Shown piece after piece: positions 33,690 through 42,396 of a stretch of 64,000 nucleotides of DNA; position 1 is the stretch's first letter, and the number at the start of each line of letters is the position of its first letter. Source of the DNA: Isoptericola sp. AK164 (GTDB lineage Bacteria; Actinomycetota; Actinomycetes; Actinomycetales; Cellulomonadaceae); contig NZ_CP119106.1 of the NCBI RefSeq assembly GCF_029643425.1, positions 1,302,001-1,366,000 on the forward strand, in the 5' to 3' direction. The position numbers and the translations under genes were made by a program. The notes beneath the pieces are model-generated. The model worked only from the letters and a program-made list of their open reading frames with translations. It had not been told where the DNA came from and did no database searches.

Positions 33690-34838
33690 ATGAAGCACAC
33701 AGCACGCACCGTCGTCCGGACGGGGGCCGTCGTCGCGAGCACAGCGCTCGTGCTGTCCGCCTGCGGCGGCGAGACCGAACCCACCGGGTCCGCCGACGGC
33801 GAGGAGCTGACCCCGGTCACGCTCCAGCTCCAGTGGGTCGCCCAGGCCCAGTTCGCCGGCTACTACGCCGCCGTCGACCAGGGCTTCTACGAGGAGGAGG
33901 GACTGGACGTCACGATCCAGGAGGCCGGGACCGACACCGTCCCCATCGACGTGCTCGCCGCCGGCGAGGCCGACTACGCCATCTCCTGGGTGCCGAAGGT
34001 GCTCGGGTCGATCGAGCAGGGCACCGAGGTGACCAACGTCGCGCAGGTGTTCGAGCGCTCCGGCACCCTGCAGGTCGCCATGGCCGACTCCGGGATCGAG
34101 GGCCCCGAGGATCTCGCGGGCAAGAACGTCGGTTCCTGGGGCTACGGCAACGAGTGGGAGCTGTTCGCCGGCATGCAGCAGGCCGGGCTCGACACCAGCG
34201 AGGACATCACCCTGGTCCAGCAGGCGTTCGACATGAACGGGTTCCTCGCCGGAGACATCGATGCCGCCCAGGCGATGACGTACAACGAGTACGCCCAGGT
34301 GCTGGAGACCGTGAACCCCGACACCGGTGAGCTCTACCAGCCCGAGGACCTGACGGTCATCGACTGGAACGAGGTCGGCACGGCGATGCTGCAGGACGCC
34401 ATCTGGGCCGACGCCACCCGCCTGGCCGACGACGAGGCCTACGCCGAGACCACCGTCGACTTCATCAAGGCGTCCCTCAAGGGCTGGGTGTACGCCCGCG
34501 ACGACGCCGAGGCGGCGGCCGACATCGTCACCGCCGCCGGGTCCACGCTCGGCACGAGCCACCAGCTCTGGCAGACCAACGAGACCAACAAGCTCATCTG
34601 GCCGTCCACCTCGGGCGTCGGCACCATCAACGCCGACCAGTGGGACCAGACCGTCGACATCGCGATGAACACCCAGAACGAGACCGGTTCGACGATCATC
34701 ACCACCGAGCCGCCGGAGACGGCCTACTCCAACGAGTACGTCGAGGAGGCCCTGGCCGAGCTCACCGAGGAGGGCGTCGACGTCATGGGCGAGGACTTCG
34801 CCCCGATCGAGGTCACCCTCACCGAGGGCGGCGCGTAA
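33690..34838 (+). CDS. NMT1/THI5-like ABC substrate-binding lipoprotein
   Basis: A 382-residue lipoprotein (lipobox LSAC, Cys at about residue 25) of the NMT1/THI5-like fold. The domain begins TLQLQWVAQAQFAGYYAAVDQGFYEEEGLDV, followed by YAISWVPKVLG and a GSWGYGNEWEL segment. The family binds thiamine or riboflavin precursors, pyrimidines or nitrate-like anions. In this operon a pyrimidine base, dihydropyrimidine or hydantoin is the likely ligand. GAGAGGAAACG precedes the ATG. A strong hairpin follows the stop. Confidence 0.85.
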   Translation: MKHTARTVVRTGAVVASTALVLSACGGETEPTGSADGEELTPVTLQLQWVAQAQFAGYYAAVDQGFYEEEGLDVTIQEAGTDTVPIDVLAAGEADYAISWVPKVLGSIEQGTEVTNVAQVFERSGTLQVAMADSGIEGPEDLAGKNVGSWGYGNEWELFAGMQQAGLDTSEDITLVQQAFDMNGFLAGDIDAAQAMTYNEYAQVLETVNPDTGELYQPEDLTVIDWNEVGTAMLQDAIWADATRLADDEAYAETTVDFIKASLKGWVYARDDAEAAADIVTAAGSTLGTSHQLWQTNETNKLIWPSTSGVGTINADQWDQTVDIAMNTQNETGSTIITTEPPETAYSNEYVEEALAELTEEGVDVMGEDFAPIEVTLTEGGA

Positions 34839-34848
34839 CACCCGCCCT

Positions 34849-34888
34849 CCGGGCGTGGCGCCGCAGTCCCCGGCGGCGCCACGCCCGG
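34849..34888 (+). terminator. Intra-operon 16-bp hairpin after the binding-protein gene
   Basis: Arms 34849-34864 and 34873-34888 pair perfectly around an eight-base loop, all G-C rich, with no U-tract. It lies in the 81-base gap before the aminotransferase gene. It could partly terminate or protect the 3' end of the upstream message, raising binding protein over downstream enzymes. Confidence 0.55.
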
Positions 34889-34919
34889 CCCTGCCCACCG
34901 TGTCCCGGAAGGACGTCCC

Positions 34920-36263
34920 ATGACCGCCACCGAACCGCTGACCGGCGCGGCGCTCGACGCCGCCGTCGTCGAGGCCGACCACCGGCACGTGCTGCACTCC
35001 TGGTCCGCCCAGGCGCACCTGCCGTCCTTCGTCGTCGCCGGCGGGGCCGGCTGCCGGGTCTGGGACCACGCCGGGACCACCTGGCTGGACTTCTCCAGCC
35101 AGCTCGTCAACACCAACATCGGCCACCAGCACCCGGCGGTCGTGGCCGCCATCGCCGAGCAGGCCCGCACCCTGACCACGATCTCGCCCGCCATCGCGAA
35201 CCTGGCCCGCGGCCGGGCCGCCGAGCGCATCCTGGCCCGCGCCCCGGAGGGCTTCGCCAAGGTCTTCTTCACCAACGGCGGCGCCGACGCCAACGAGAAC
35301 GCCGTGCGCATGGCCCGCCTGCACACCGGCCGCGACAAGGTGGTCTCCACCTACCGCTCGTACCACGGCAACACCGGGGCCGCCGTCGTCGCCACGGGGG
35401 ACTGGCGGCGCGTGCCCAACGAGTACGCCCGCGGCCACGTGCACGCCTTCGGGCCCTACGCCTACCGCTCGGAGTTCTGGGCGACGTCGGAGGCCGAGGA
35501 GTGCCAGCGCGCCCTGCACCACCTCGAACGGGTGGTGCAGTGCGAGGGGTCCGCGTCGGTCGCCGCGATCCTGCTCGAGACGGTCCCCGGCACGGCGGGC
35601 GTGCTCGTGCCGCCGCCCGGCTACCTCGCCGGGGTCCGCGAGATCTGCGACCGGTACGGCGTCCTGCTGATCCTCGACGAGGTGATGGCCGGGTTCGGCC
35701 GCACCGGGACCTGGTTCGCCTTCGACGACCACGGCGTCGTGCCCGACCTGGTCACCTTCGCCAAGGGGGTCAACTCCGGGTACGTGCCCGCCGGCGGCGT
35801 CCTCGTCAGCGCCGACGTCGCCGCGACCTTCGACGAGCGGGTCTTCCCGGGTGGGCTGACCTACTCGGGCCACCCGCTGGCGATGGCCGCGATCGTGGCC
35901 GCCCTGGACGCCATGGAGGCCGAGGGGGTGGTCGAGAACGCCGCCTGGGTCGGGCGCGAGGTGCTCGGCCCCGGCCTGGCGGCACTCGCGGCCGAGAACC
36001 CGCTCGTCGGGGAGGTGCGCGGCACCGGGGTGTTCTGGGCGGTCGAGCTCGTCGCGGACCGGGCCTCGCGCGAGCCGCTGCCGGCCGCCGACATGGCCCG
36101 GATCAAGACACTCTGCCTCGAACGTGGTTTGCTGCCCTTCGTGGCCGAGAACCGCGTCCACGTCGTGCCGCCGTGCGTCGTCACCGACGACGAGGCGCGC
36201 GAGGGCCTGGCGATCCTCGCCGGCGTCCTGCGCGACGTCGCCGCCGACCGACCGTCCGCCTGA
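34920..36263 (+). CDS. Class III aminotransferase, beta-alanine--pyruvate (omega-amino acid) type
   Basis: A 447-residue PLP enzyme of the omega-transaminase group. The PLP lysine is in LVTFAKGVNSGYVP; the cofactor Asp is in LILDEVMAGFGRTG; VFFTNGGADANENAVRMAR binds the PLP phosphate. In this operon it would convert beta-alanine to malonate semialdehyde with pyruvate or oxoglutarate as acceptor. GGAAGGACG precedes ATG 34920. The SDR gene follows after 19 bases. Confidence 0.88.
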   Translation: MTATEPLTGAALDAAVVEADHRHVLHSWSAQAHLPSFVVAGGAGCRVWDHAGTTWLDFSSQLVNTNIGHQHPAVVAAIAEQARTLTTISPAIANLARGRAAERILARAPEGFAKVFFTNGGADANENAVRMARLHTGRDKVVSTYRSYHGNTGAAVVATGDWRRVPNEYARGHVHAFGPYAYRSEFWATSEAEECQRALHHLERVVQCEGSASVAAILLETVPGTAGVLVPPPGYLAGVREICDRYGVLLILDEVMAGFGRTGTWFAFDDHGVVPDLVTFAKGVNSGYVPAGGVLVSADVAATFDERVFPGGLTYSGHPLAMAAIVAALDAMEAEGVVENAAWVGREVLGPGLAALAAENPLVGEVRGTGVFWAVELVADRASREPLPAADMARIKTLCLERGLLPFVAENRVHVVPPCVVTDDEAREGLAILAGVLRDVAADRPSA

Positions 36264-36282
36264 ACCCCGAGGAGCACCACCG

Positions 36283-37068
36283 ATGAGCACCACCCCCACG
36301 CCCGCCCGCCGCGCCCTGGTCACCGGGGCGTCCTCCGGCATCGGCGCCGCCGTCGTCCGCCGCCTGCGCGCCGAGGGCTGGCAGGTCGTCGCGTCCGCCC
36401 GTCGCGCGGACCGCCTGGAGGCCCTGGCCGCCGAGACCGGGGCCGAGGCCTACCCGCTGGACGTGACCGACGAGGCGGCCGTGGCCGCGCTGGCCACGCA
36501 CCTGGAGGCGACCGGCGGGCTGGACGCCGTGGTGAACAACGCCGGCGGTGCGCTCGGCCTGGACCGTGTCGAGGACGGCGACCTGGACGGCTGGCGGCAG
36601 ATGTACGAGCTCAACGTGCTCGGCACGCTGCGCGTCACGCAGGCGGTGCTGCCGCTGCTGCGCGCGTCGGCGCGGGCGCAGGGGTCCGACGGCGGCGCGG
36701 ACGTCGTGGTCGTGACTTCCACCGCCGCGCACGGCGCCTACGAGGGCGGTGCCGGGTACACCGGCGTCAAGCACGCCGAGCGGATGCTGACCACGACGCT
36801 GCGCTGGGAGATCGCGGGTGAGCCGATCCGCGTCATGGAGATCGCGCCCGGCAACGTCGCGACCGAGGAGTTCTCCCTGGTGCGGTTCGACGGCGACGCC
36901 GAACGGGCGGCCGCGGTCTACGAGGGCTACCAGCCGCTGGTCGCGGACGACATCGCCGACGCGGTCACCTGGGCCCTGACCCGGCCCGCGCACGTCAACA
37001 CCGACCTGATGGTCATCCGACCGCGCGCCCAGGCGCACAACCAGAAGATCGCGCGCACGGGAGTCTGA
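36283..37068 (+). CDS. YdfG-like short-chain dehydrogenase (3-hydroxy acid / malonate semialdehyde reductase)
   Basis: A 261-residue SDR: TGASSGIG at residues 14-21, NNAGG, and the catalytic YTGVK (YxxxK). The C-terminal region (APGNVATEEFSLVRFDGDAERA, then TRPAHVNTDLMVIRPRAQ) closely parallels E. coli YdfG, which reduces malonate semialdehyde to 3-hydroxypropionate. That is the product expected from the aminotransferase encoded just upstream, so the pair completes pyrimidine breakdown. ATG 36283 has CCGAGGAGC upstream. Last gene of the operon. Confidence 0.88.
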   Translation: MSTTPTPARRALVTGASSGIGAAVVRRLRAEGWQVVASARRADRLEALAAETGAEAYPLDVTDEAAVAALATHLEATGGLDAVVNNAGGALGLDRVEDGDLDGWRQMYELNVLGTLRVTQAVLPLLRASARAQGSDGGADVVVVTSTAAHGAYEGGAGYTGVKHAERMLTTTLRWEIAGEPIRVMEIAPGNVATEEFSLVRFDGDAERAAAVYEGYQPLVADDIADAVTWALTRPAHVNTDLMVIRPRAQAHNQKIARTGV

Positions 37069-37090
37069 CCGGGCGGTCTCCGTTCTCCGC

Positions 37091-37177
37091 CGAGATACCG
37101 ACCGGTCGCCGAGGTACCGCTGCGTCGCGTCCTGGAACGTCGACCGGCCGGTATCTCGGCGACGGACCGGTATCTCG
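37091..37177. repeat. Word array C: two forward and two inverted copies, 19-bp period
   Basis: CGAGATACCG at 37091 and CGAGGTACCG at 37110 face CGGTATCTCG at 37149 and 37168. Both pairs are exactly 19 bases apart. Outer copies extend to a stem of about 21 bp with one mismatch. It lies between the convergent SDR and MFS genes and may act as a bidirectional terminator. Confidence 0.8.
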
Positions 37178-37197
37178 CGTGCAGGGGGGGGCCGAGC

Positions 37198-38529
37198 TCA
37201 GGTGCGGGACCGGGCGGTCACCGCCACCACGGGCAGGACGGCCAGGGCCAGCAGCCCGCCGCCGAGCGAGAGCGTCGCGAAGCTGGTGGACGCCACGACG
37301 AACCCGGACCCGAGCCCGCCGGCCGCACCCGCCAGGGCGAGGGCCAGGTCGACGGCGCCCTGGGTCCGGGCCCGGGTCGCCAGGGGCAGCGACGACGTGA
37401 GCATCGCGGTGCCGGAGACCAGCCCGAGGCTCCAGCCCAGCCCCAGCAGACCCAGGCCCACGGCGAGCCCGACCACCGACGACGACGGCACGAGACCCGC
37501 GACGAGCCCCGAGGCCAGCAGCGTCACCGCGGCGGCGACCGCCACCCGCAGCGGCCCGAACCGGTCGGTCAGCCAGCCCGACAGCGGCGAGGGCAGGTAC
37601 ATCATCCCCACGTGCACGGCGATGACGAACCCCGCCGTGGACACCGCGTGGCCGTGGTCGGCCATGTGCACCGGTGTCATCGTCATGATCGCGACCATGA
37701 CGGCCTGCGTGAGGACCATGACCGTCCCGGCGACCAGCACCGCGCGGCGCACCGCCCCGGGGTCCCCGGCGTCCTCCTCGACGACGTCCGGTGCCGTCGA
37801 GTCGGCGGTTCCGCCGTCGTCGTCCGCGTGGTCCGCGGTCGCGTCCACGGCCTTCTCCGCCGCGGGCACCGTCGCGCTCTCGACCGCGGCCTCGTCCCGC
37901 TGGCGGGCCAGCTGCAGCGGGTCGGGCCGCAGCGCGACCCAGAGCACGATCCCGGCCGCCGCGTAGGCCGCCCCGCCGAGGATGAACGGGCCGGTGAGCG
38001 CCGGCAGGCCCCAGCCGGCGGCGACGTCCCCCATGACGCCCACGAGGTTCGGGCCGGCGACGGCACCCAGCGTGGTGGCGACGAGCACGGTGCTCAGGGC
38101 GCGGGCGCGGCGGTCCGGCGCGGCGAGGTCCGCCCCGGCGTAGCGGGCCTGCAGGTTGGTGGCCGTCCCGGCGCCGTACAGGGCGAACGCGCCCATCAGG
38201 ACCCAGACGTTCTCCGCGGCCGCCGCGACCACGACGACGAAGGCGCCCACGGCGCCGGCGACGTAGCCGGCCGCGAGCCCGGCGCGACGCCCGTGGCGCT
38301 GCGACAGCCGTCCGACGGCCAGCGCGGCCAGCGCCGACCCGCCGGTGAACAGCGCCGCGGGCAGGCCCGCGAACCGCGCGGACCCGAGCAGGTCGGTCAC
38401 CAGCAGGGCACCGACGGTGATGCCCGCCGCGAGCCCGGCACCGGACAGCACCTGGGCCAGCACCAGGACGCGCAGGGTGCGCCGCTGCACCGCGGCGACG
38501 GGACGGGTGGGGGCCGGTGCGGCGGACAT
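37198..38529 (-). CDS. MFS transporter
   Basis: A 443-residue major facilitator with about 12 transmembrane helices. The motif-A-like loop is [17 protein letters not shown]. The two halves are joined by a long acidic cytosolic loop ([21 protein letters not shown]). ATG 38529 follows GGAGGAGC. Substrate unknown; the YPLNP-type gate residues are not diagnostic. It is divergent from the ileS T-box promoter and convergent with the pyrimidine operon. Confidence 0.85.
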   Translation of the reverse strand: MSAAPAPTRPVAAVQRRTLRVLVLAQVLSGAGLAAGITVGALLVTDLLGSARFAGLPAALFTGGSALAALAVGRLSQRHGRRAGLAAGYVAGAVGAFVVVVAAAAENVWVLMGAFALYGAGTATNLQARYAGADLAAPDRRARALSTVLVATTLGAVAGPNLVGVMGDVAAGWGLPALTGPFILGGAAYAAAGIVLWVALRPDPLQLARQRDEAAVESATVPAAEKAVDATADHADDDGGTADSTAPDVVEEDAGDPGAVRRAVLVAGTVMVLTQAVMVAIMTMTPVHMADHGHAVSTAGFVIAVHVGMMYLPSPLSGWLTDRFGPLRVAVAAAVTLLASGLVAGLVPSSSVVGLAVGLGLLGLGWSLGLVSGTAMLTSSLPLATRARTQGAVDLALALAGAAGGLGSGFVVASTSFATLSLGGGLLALAVLPVVAVTARSRT

Positions 38530-38619
38530 GCTCCTCCAGGACGTGCAGGCAGGGATACCCCGCAGGGTACGCCTCGAATGTCGGTGCGGTCCCGCCGCCG
38601 CCCGGGCTACCATGGTCCG

Positions 38620-38815
38620 CACAGGCGTCGACCCGGCCATCACCGGCGAGCCTCCGGAAGAACGGGCCGACTCGTCGGCCCCAGTAGAACCGGACGGGTG
38701 GGCCCGTCACAGCCTGGAACGAGCGGTGGACCGGTCTCGGGTGAGCACGGTCCGCAAGCGGGGTGGTACCGCGGCCCGGCACCGCCGTCGTCCGACCTGG
38801 ACGCCGGGGGGAGCC
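38620..38815 (+). promoter_or_regulatory. T-box leader (isoleucine specifier) of ileS
   Basis: The leader carries the T-box sequence GGTGGTACC at 38762-38770 and an isoleucine specifier ATC at 38639-38641 in the context GCCATCACCGGCGAG, as in known actinobacterial ileS T-boxes. A -10-like TACCAT is at 38608-38613. It reads uncharged tRNA-Ile and in this class probably controls translation of ileS by sequestering its ribosome site. Boundaries are approximate. Confidence 0.88.
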
Positions 38816-38881
38816 GACGTCGTCCTCGCAGCGACGCACGACGACGACCCGTACCGCCCGCTCGTTCAGGAGAGCCCGCCC

Positions 38882-41800
38882 ATGGCCTACCCGCTGCACC
38901 GCACCCCCGACGCGTCCGCGTCCACGCCCGGCGAGGCGTTCGGCATCGCCGGCGTCCCCGCGTCCCCGCAGCTGCCGCAGATCGAGCGCGAGGTGCTGGC
39001 CCACTGGGAGGCCGACGACACGTTCCGCGCCTCGGTCGCCAAGAACCCGGCCGGCGAGAACGGCGAGAACGAGTTCGTCTTCTACGACGGCCCGCCGTTC
39101 GCCAACGGTCTGCCGCACTACGGCCACCTGCTGACCGGCTACGTCAAGGACGTCGTGCCGCGGTACCAGACGATGCGCGGCAAGCACGTCGAGCGCCGCT
39201 TCGGCTGGGACACCCACGGCCTGCCCGCCGAGCTCGAGGCGATGAGCCAGCTCGGCATCAAGACCAAGGACGAGATCCTCGACCTCGGCATCGAGACGTT
39301 CAACGACGCCTGCCGCTCCTCGGTGCTGAAGTACACCGCCGAGTGGCGCGAGTACGTCACCCGCCAGGCGCGCTGGGTGGACTTCGACCACGACTACAAG
39401 ACGTTCAACCCCGACTACATGGAGTCGGTGATCTGGGCGTTCTCCGACCTGTACCGCAAGGGCCTGGTGTACGAGGACTTCCGCGTCCTGCCGTACTGCT
39501 GGAACGACCAGACGCCGCTGTCCAACCACGAGCTGCGCATGGACGACGACGTCTACCAGAACCGGCAGGACCCCGCGGTGACCGTGGGCCTGGACGTGAC
39601 GTCCGTGCCCGACGGCGGCACCGACGTCGTGCGCCCCGGCGACAAGCTGCTCGTGTGGACCACCACGCCGTGGACCCTGCCGTCGAACCTCCTGGTGATG
39701 GTCGGCGCGGACATCGACTACGTCGTCGTCGAGGCCTCGCCGACCGGGACGCCGCAGCGGTTCGTGCTCGCCGAAGCACTGGTGGGCGCCTACGCCCGCG
39801 AGCTGACCGACGACGGTGCGGAGGAGCCGCGCGTCGTGGGTCGCCTGACGGGCCGCGACCTGCTCGAGACCACCTACGCCCCGCCGTTCTCCTACTACGC
39901 CGGGCGCGAGCGGGCGCACCGCGTCGTCGAGGCGGACTTCGTCACCACCACGGACGGCACCGGCCTGGTGCACTCCGCGGGCGCGTTCGGCGAGGACGAC
40001 AAGGTCGTCTGCGACCGCGAGGGCGTGGCGAGCGTCATGCCCGTCAAGGCCGACGGCACGTTCACCGCCCCCGTCACCGAGTACGCGGGCCTGCAGGTGT
40101 TCGACGCCAACGCCCCGATCATCGACCACCTCAAGGCCCGCACCCGCGCGGAGGCCGACGCCGGGTCCGTCAGCGCCGGGACGGTGCTGCTGCGGCGCGA
40201 GTCCTACGACCACGCCTACCCGCACTGCTGGCGCTGCCGGCAGCCGCTGATGTACATGGGCGTGTCCTCCTGGTTCGTCGAGGTCACGAAGATCAAGGAG
40301 CGGATGCTCGAGCTCAACGAGCAGATCGCCTGGACGCCGGACCACATCCAGCACGGCCAGTTCGGCAAGTGGCTGGAGAACGCCCGCGACTGGTCGATCA
40401 CCCGCAACCGGTTCTGGGGCTCCCCGGTGCCGGTGTGGAAGTCCGACGACCCCGCCTACCCGCGCGTCGACGTCTACGGCTCCTTCGCCGACCTCGAGCG
40501 CGACTTCGGCACCCTGCCGCGCAACGCGGCGGGCGAGCCGGACCTGCACCGCCCGTTCGTCGACGACCTGACCCGGCCGAACCCGGACGACCCGACGGGC
40601 AGGTCCACGATGCGGCGCGTCGAGGACGTGCTCGACGTCTGGTTCGACTCCGGCTCGATGCCGTACGCCCAGGTGCACCACCCCTTCGAGAACCGGGAGT
40701 GGTTCGAGGACCACTACCCGGGCGACTTCATCGTCGAGTACATCGGCCAGACCCGCGGCTGGTTCTACACGCTGCACATCCTGGCCACCGCCCTGTTCGA
40801 CCGGCCCGCGTTCCGCTCCGCCGTCTCGCACGGCATCGTGCTCGGCTCGGACGGTCGCAAGATGAGCAAGTCGCTGCGCAACTACCCGGACGTCAACGAG
40901 GTCTTCGACCGGGACGGCTCGGACGCCATGCGCTGGTTCCTCATGGCCTCGCCGATCCTGCGCGGCGGCAACCTCGTGGTCACCGAGGACGGCATCCGCG
41001 ACGCCGTGCGTCAGGTGCTGCTGCCGCTGTGGAGCACGTACTACTTCTTCACCCTGTACGCGAACAGCGCGAGCGGTTCCGAGAGCTCCGCGGCGGGATA
41101 CCTCGCGAAGCCCGTGACGGCCGACCGGGTGCCCGGCCTGCCCGCCCTGGACCGCTACCTGCTGGCCCGCACCCACGACCTCGTGGGCCGCGTGACCGAC
41201 CAGCTCGACGCGTTCGACGTCGCGGGTGCCTGCGAGACCGTGCGTGAGCACCTCGACGTGCTCACCAACTGGTACGTGCGCACCCAGCGGGACCGGTTCT
41301 GGGCGGAGGACGCGGACGCGTTCGACACCCTGTACACGGCTCTCGAGGTGCTGTGCCGCGTCATGGCACCGCTCGCCCCGCTGGTGACCGAGGAGATCTG
41401 GCGCGGGCTGACCGGGGAGCGCTCGGTGCACCTGGCCGACTGGCCGACGGCGGACACGCATCCCGCACTCGTCGCCGACGACGCGCTCGTGGCCGCCATG
41501 GACGAGGTGCGCGCCGTGGTCTCGTCCACGCTCGCGCTGCGCAAGGCGAACCAGCTCCGCGTCCGACAGCCGCTGGCCCGGCTCACCGTCGCCGTGCCGG
41601 ACCCGGAGGCGCTGGCCGACTACACCGGTCTCCTGACCGGCGAGCTCAACGTCAAGGCCGTCGACCTGGTTGTGGCGGACGCCGCGGCCTCCGAGCGGTT
41701 CGGGATCACCGAGCGGCTCGCCGTCAACGCGCGGGCCGCCGGTCCGCGGCTCGGGCGCGGCGTGCAGGCGGTCATCAAGGCGGCCAAGACCGGTGCCTGG

Positions 41801-42205
41801 CACCAGGTCGACGGCGAGGTCGTGGTGACCACCGACGACGGCGAGGTGCCGCTGCTGCCTGCCGAGTACGAGCTGACCACCGTCGTCGGCTCCGAGGCCG
41901 GCGCCGACGTGGCCGCCTCCGTGCTGCCCGGCGGCGGGTTCGTCGTCCTCGACCTGGCCCTCGACGACGCGCTGCGCGCCGAGGGGTACGCCCGCGACGT
42001 CGTCCGCGACGTCCAGGACGCCCGCAAGGCCGCCGGGCTCGAGGTGAGCGACCGCATCGACCTGTCGCTCGGGGTGCCGGCCGAGCACGTGGCCGCCGTC
42101 GAGGCGCACCGCGACCTGGTGATGCGCGAGACCCTGGCGACGTCCCTGGACGTGACCGCCGTCGACGGCGGCGAGCGTTCGGTCGACGTCGCCCGCGCGA
42201 AGTAG
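38882..42205 (+). CDS. ileS: Isoleucyl-tRNA synthetase
   Basis: An 1107-residue class I synthetase charging tRNA-Ile. HIGH-type motif HYGH is at 79-82 and KMSKS at 660-664, with the CP1 editing domain between ([27 protein letters not shown]). The sequence resembles the eukaryote-like type 2 IleRS (for example [13 protein letters not shown] and [13 protein letters not shown]), a form often tolerant to mupirocin. ATG 38882 has AGGAGA upstream and a T-box leader precedes it. Its TAG stop is inside the first unit of word array B. Confidence 0.96.
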   Translation: MAYPLHRTPDASASTPGEAFGIAGVPASPQLPQIEREVLAHWEADDTFRASVAKNPAGENGENEFVFYDGPPFANGLPHYGHLLTGYVKDVVPRYQTMRGKHVERRFGWDTHGLPAELEAMSQLGIKTKDEILDLGIETFNDACRSSVLKYTAEWREYVTRQARWVDFDHDYKTFNPDYMESVIWAFSDLYRKGLVYEDFRVLPYCWNDQTPLSNHELRMDDDVYQNRQDPAVTVGLDVTSVPDGGTDVVRPGDKLLVWTTTPWTLPSNLLVMVGADIDYVVVEASPTGTPQRFVLAEALVGAYARELTDDGAEEPRVVGRLTGRDLLETTYAPPFSYYAGRERAHRVVEADFVTTTDGTGLVHSAGAFGEDDKVVCDREGVASVMPVKADGTFTAPVTEYAGLQVFDANAPIIDHLKARTRAEADAGSVSAGTVLLRRESYDHAYPHCWRCRQPLMYMGVSSWFVEVTKIKERMLELNEQIAWTPDHIQHGQFGKWLENARDWSITRNRFWGSPVPVWKSDDPAYPRVDVYGSFADLERDFGTLPRNAAGEPDLHRPFVDDLTRPNPDDPTGRSTMRRVEDVLDVWFDSGSMPYAQVHHPFENREWFEDHYPGDFIVEYIGQTRGWFYTLHILATALFDRPAFRSAVSHGIVLGSDGRKMSKSLRNYPDVNEVFDRDGSDAMRWFLMASPILRGGNLVVTEDGIRDAVRQVLLPLWSTYYFFTLYANSASGSESSAAGYLAKPVTADRVPGLPALDRYLLARTHDLVGRVTDQLDAFDVAGACETVREHLDVLTNWYVRTQRDRFWAEDADAFDTLYTALEVLCRVMAPLAPLVTEEIWRGLTGERSVHLADWPTADTHPALVADDALVAAMDEVRAVVSSTLALRKANQLRVRQPLARLTVAVPDPEALADYTGLLTGELNVKAVDLVVADAAASERFGITERLAVNARAAGPRLGRGVQAVIKAAKTGAWHQVDGEVVVTTDDGEVPLLPAEYELTTVVGSEAGADVAASVLPGGGFVVLDLALDDALRAEGYARDVVRDVQDARKAAGLEVSDRIDLSLGVPAEHVAAVEAHRDLVMRETLATSLDVTAVDGGERSVDVARAK

Positions 42206-42367
42206 GCAACCATCCGGCGAGGTAGGCAACGCTCCGGCGAGGTAGGCAAGAACTCTGCGAGGTAGCACGGCGGGACCGCCGACCTCGCCCGGAGGTTGCC
42301 TACCTGGTGGGAAAGTTGCCTACCTCGCCGACCCTGTGCCTACCTGGCCGGCACCTCGCCTACCTCG
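42198..42367. repeat. Word array B: four inverted plus four or five forward units at a 20-bp period
   Basis: Inverted words begin at 42198, 42218, 42238 and 42258 (CGAGGTAGGCAAC and variants, the last being CGAGGTAGCAC); forward words at 42295, 42315, 42335 and 42355 (GTTGCCTACCTCG and variants), with a degenerate one at 42275. Every interval within a set is 20. The first unit contains the ileS stop codon. The transcript could fold into a long branched hairpin before folC. Confidence 0.88.
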
Positions 42368-42396
42368 GGGGCCGCGGGGTCGCGTAATCTCGGTGC

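Noticed and set aside
37013-42268. Very long minus-strand open frame opposite ileS and the MFS gene
   Set aside because: It is the antisense shadow of high-GC codons; composition is low-complexity and no family motif appears, while both strands carry well-supported genes there.
42198-42367. CRISPR array
   Set aside because: The words are 13 bases and the variable parts only 7, far below CRISPR repeat and spacer sizes, the orientation flips in the middle and no cas gene is present.
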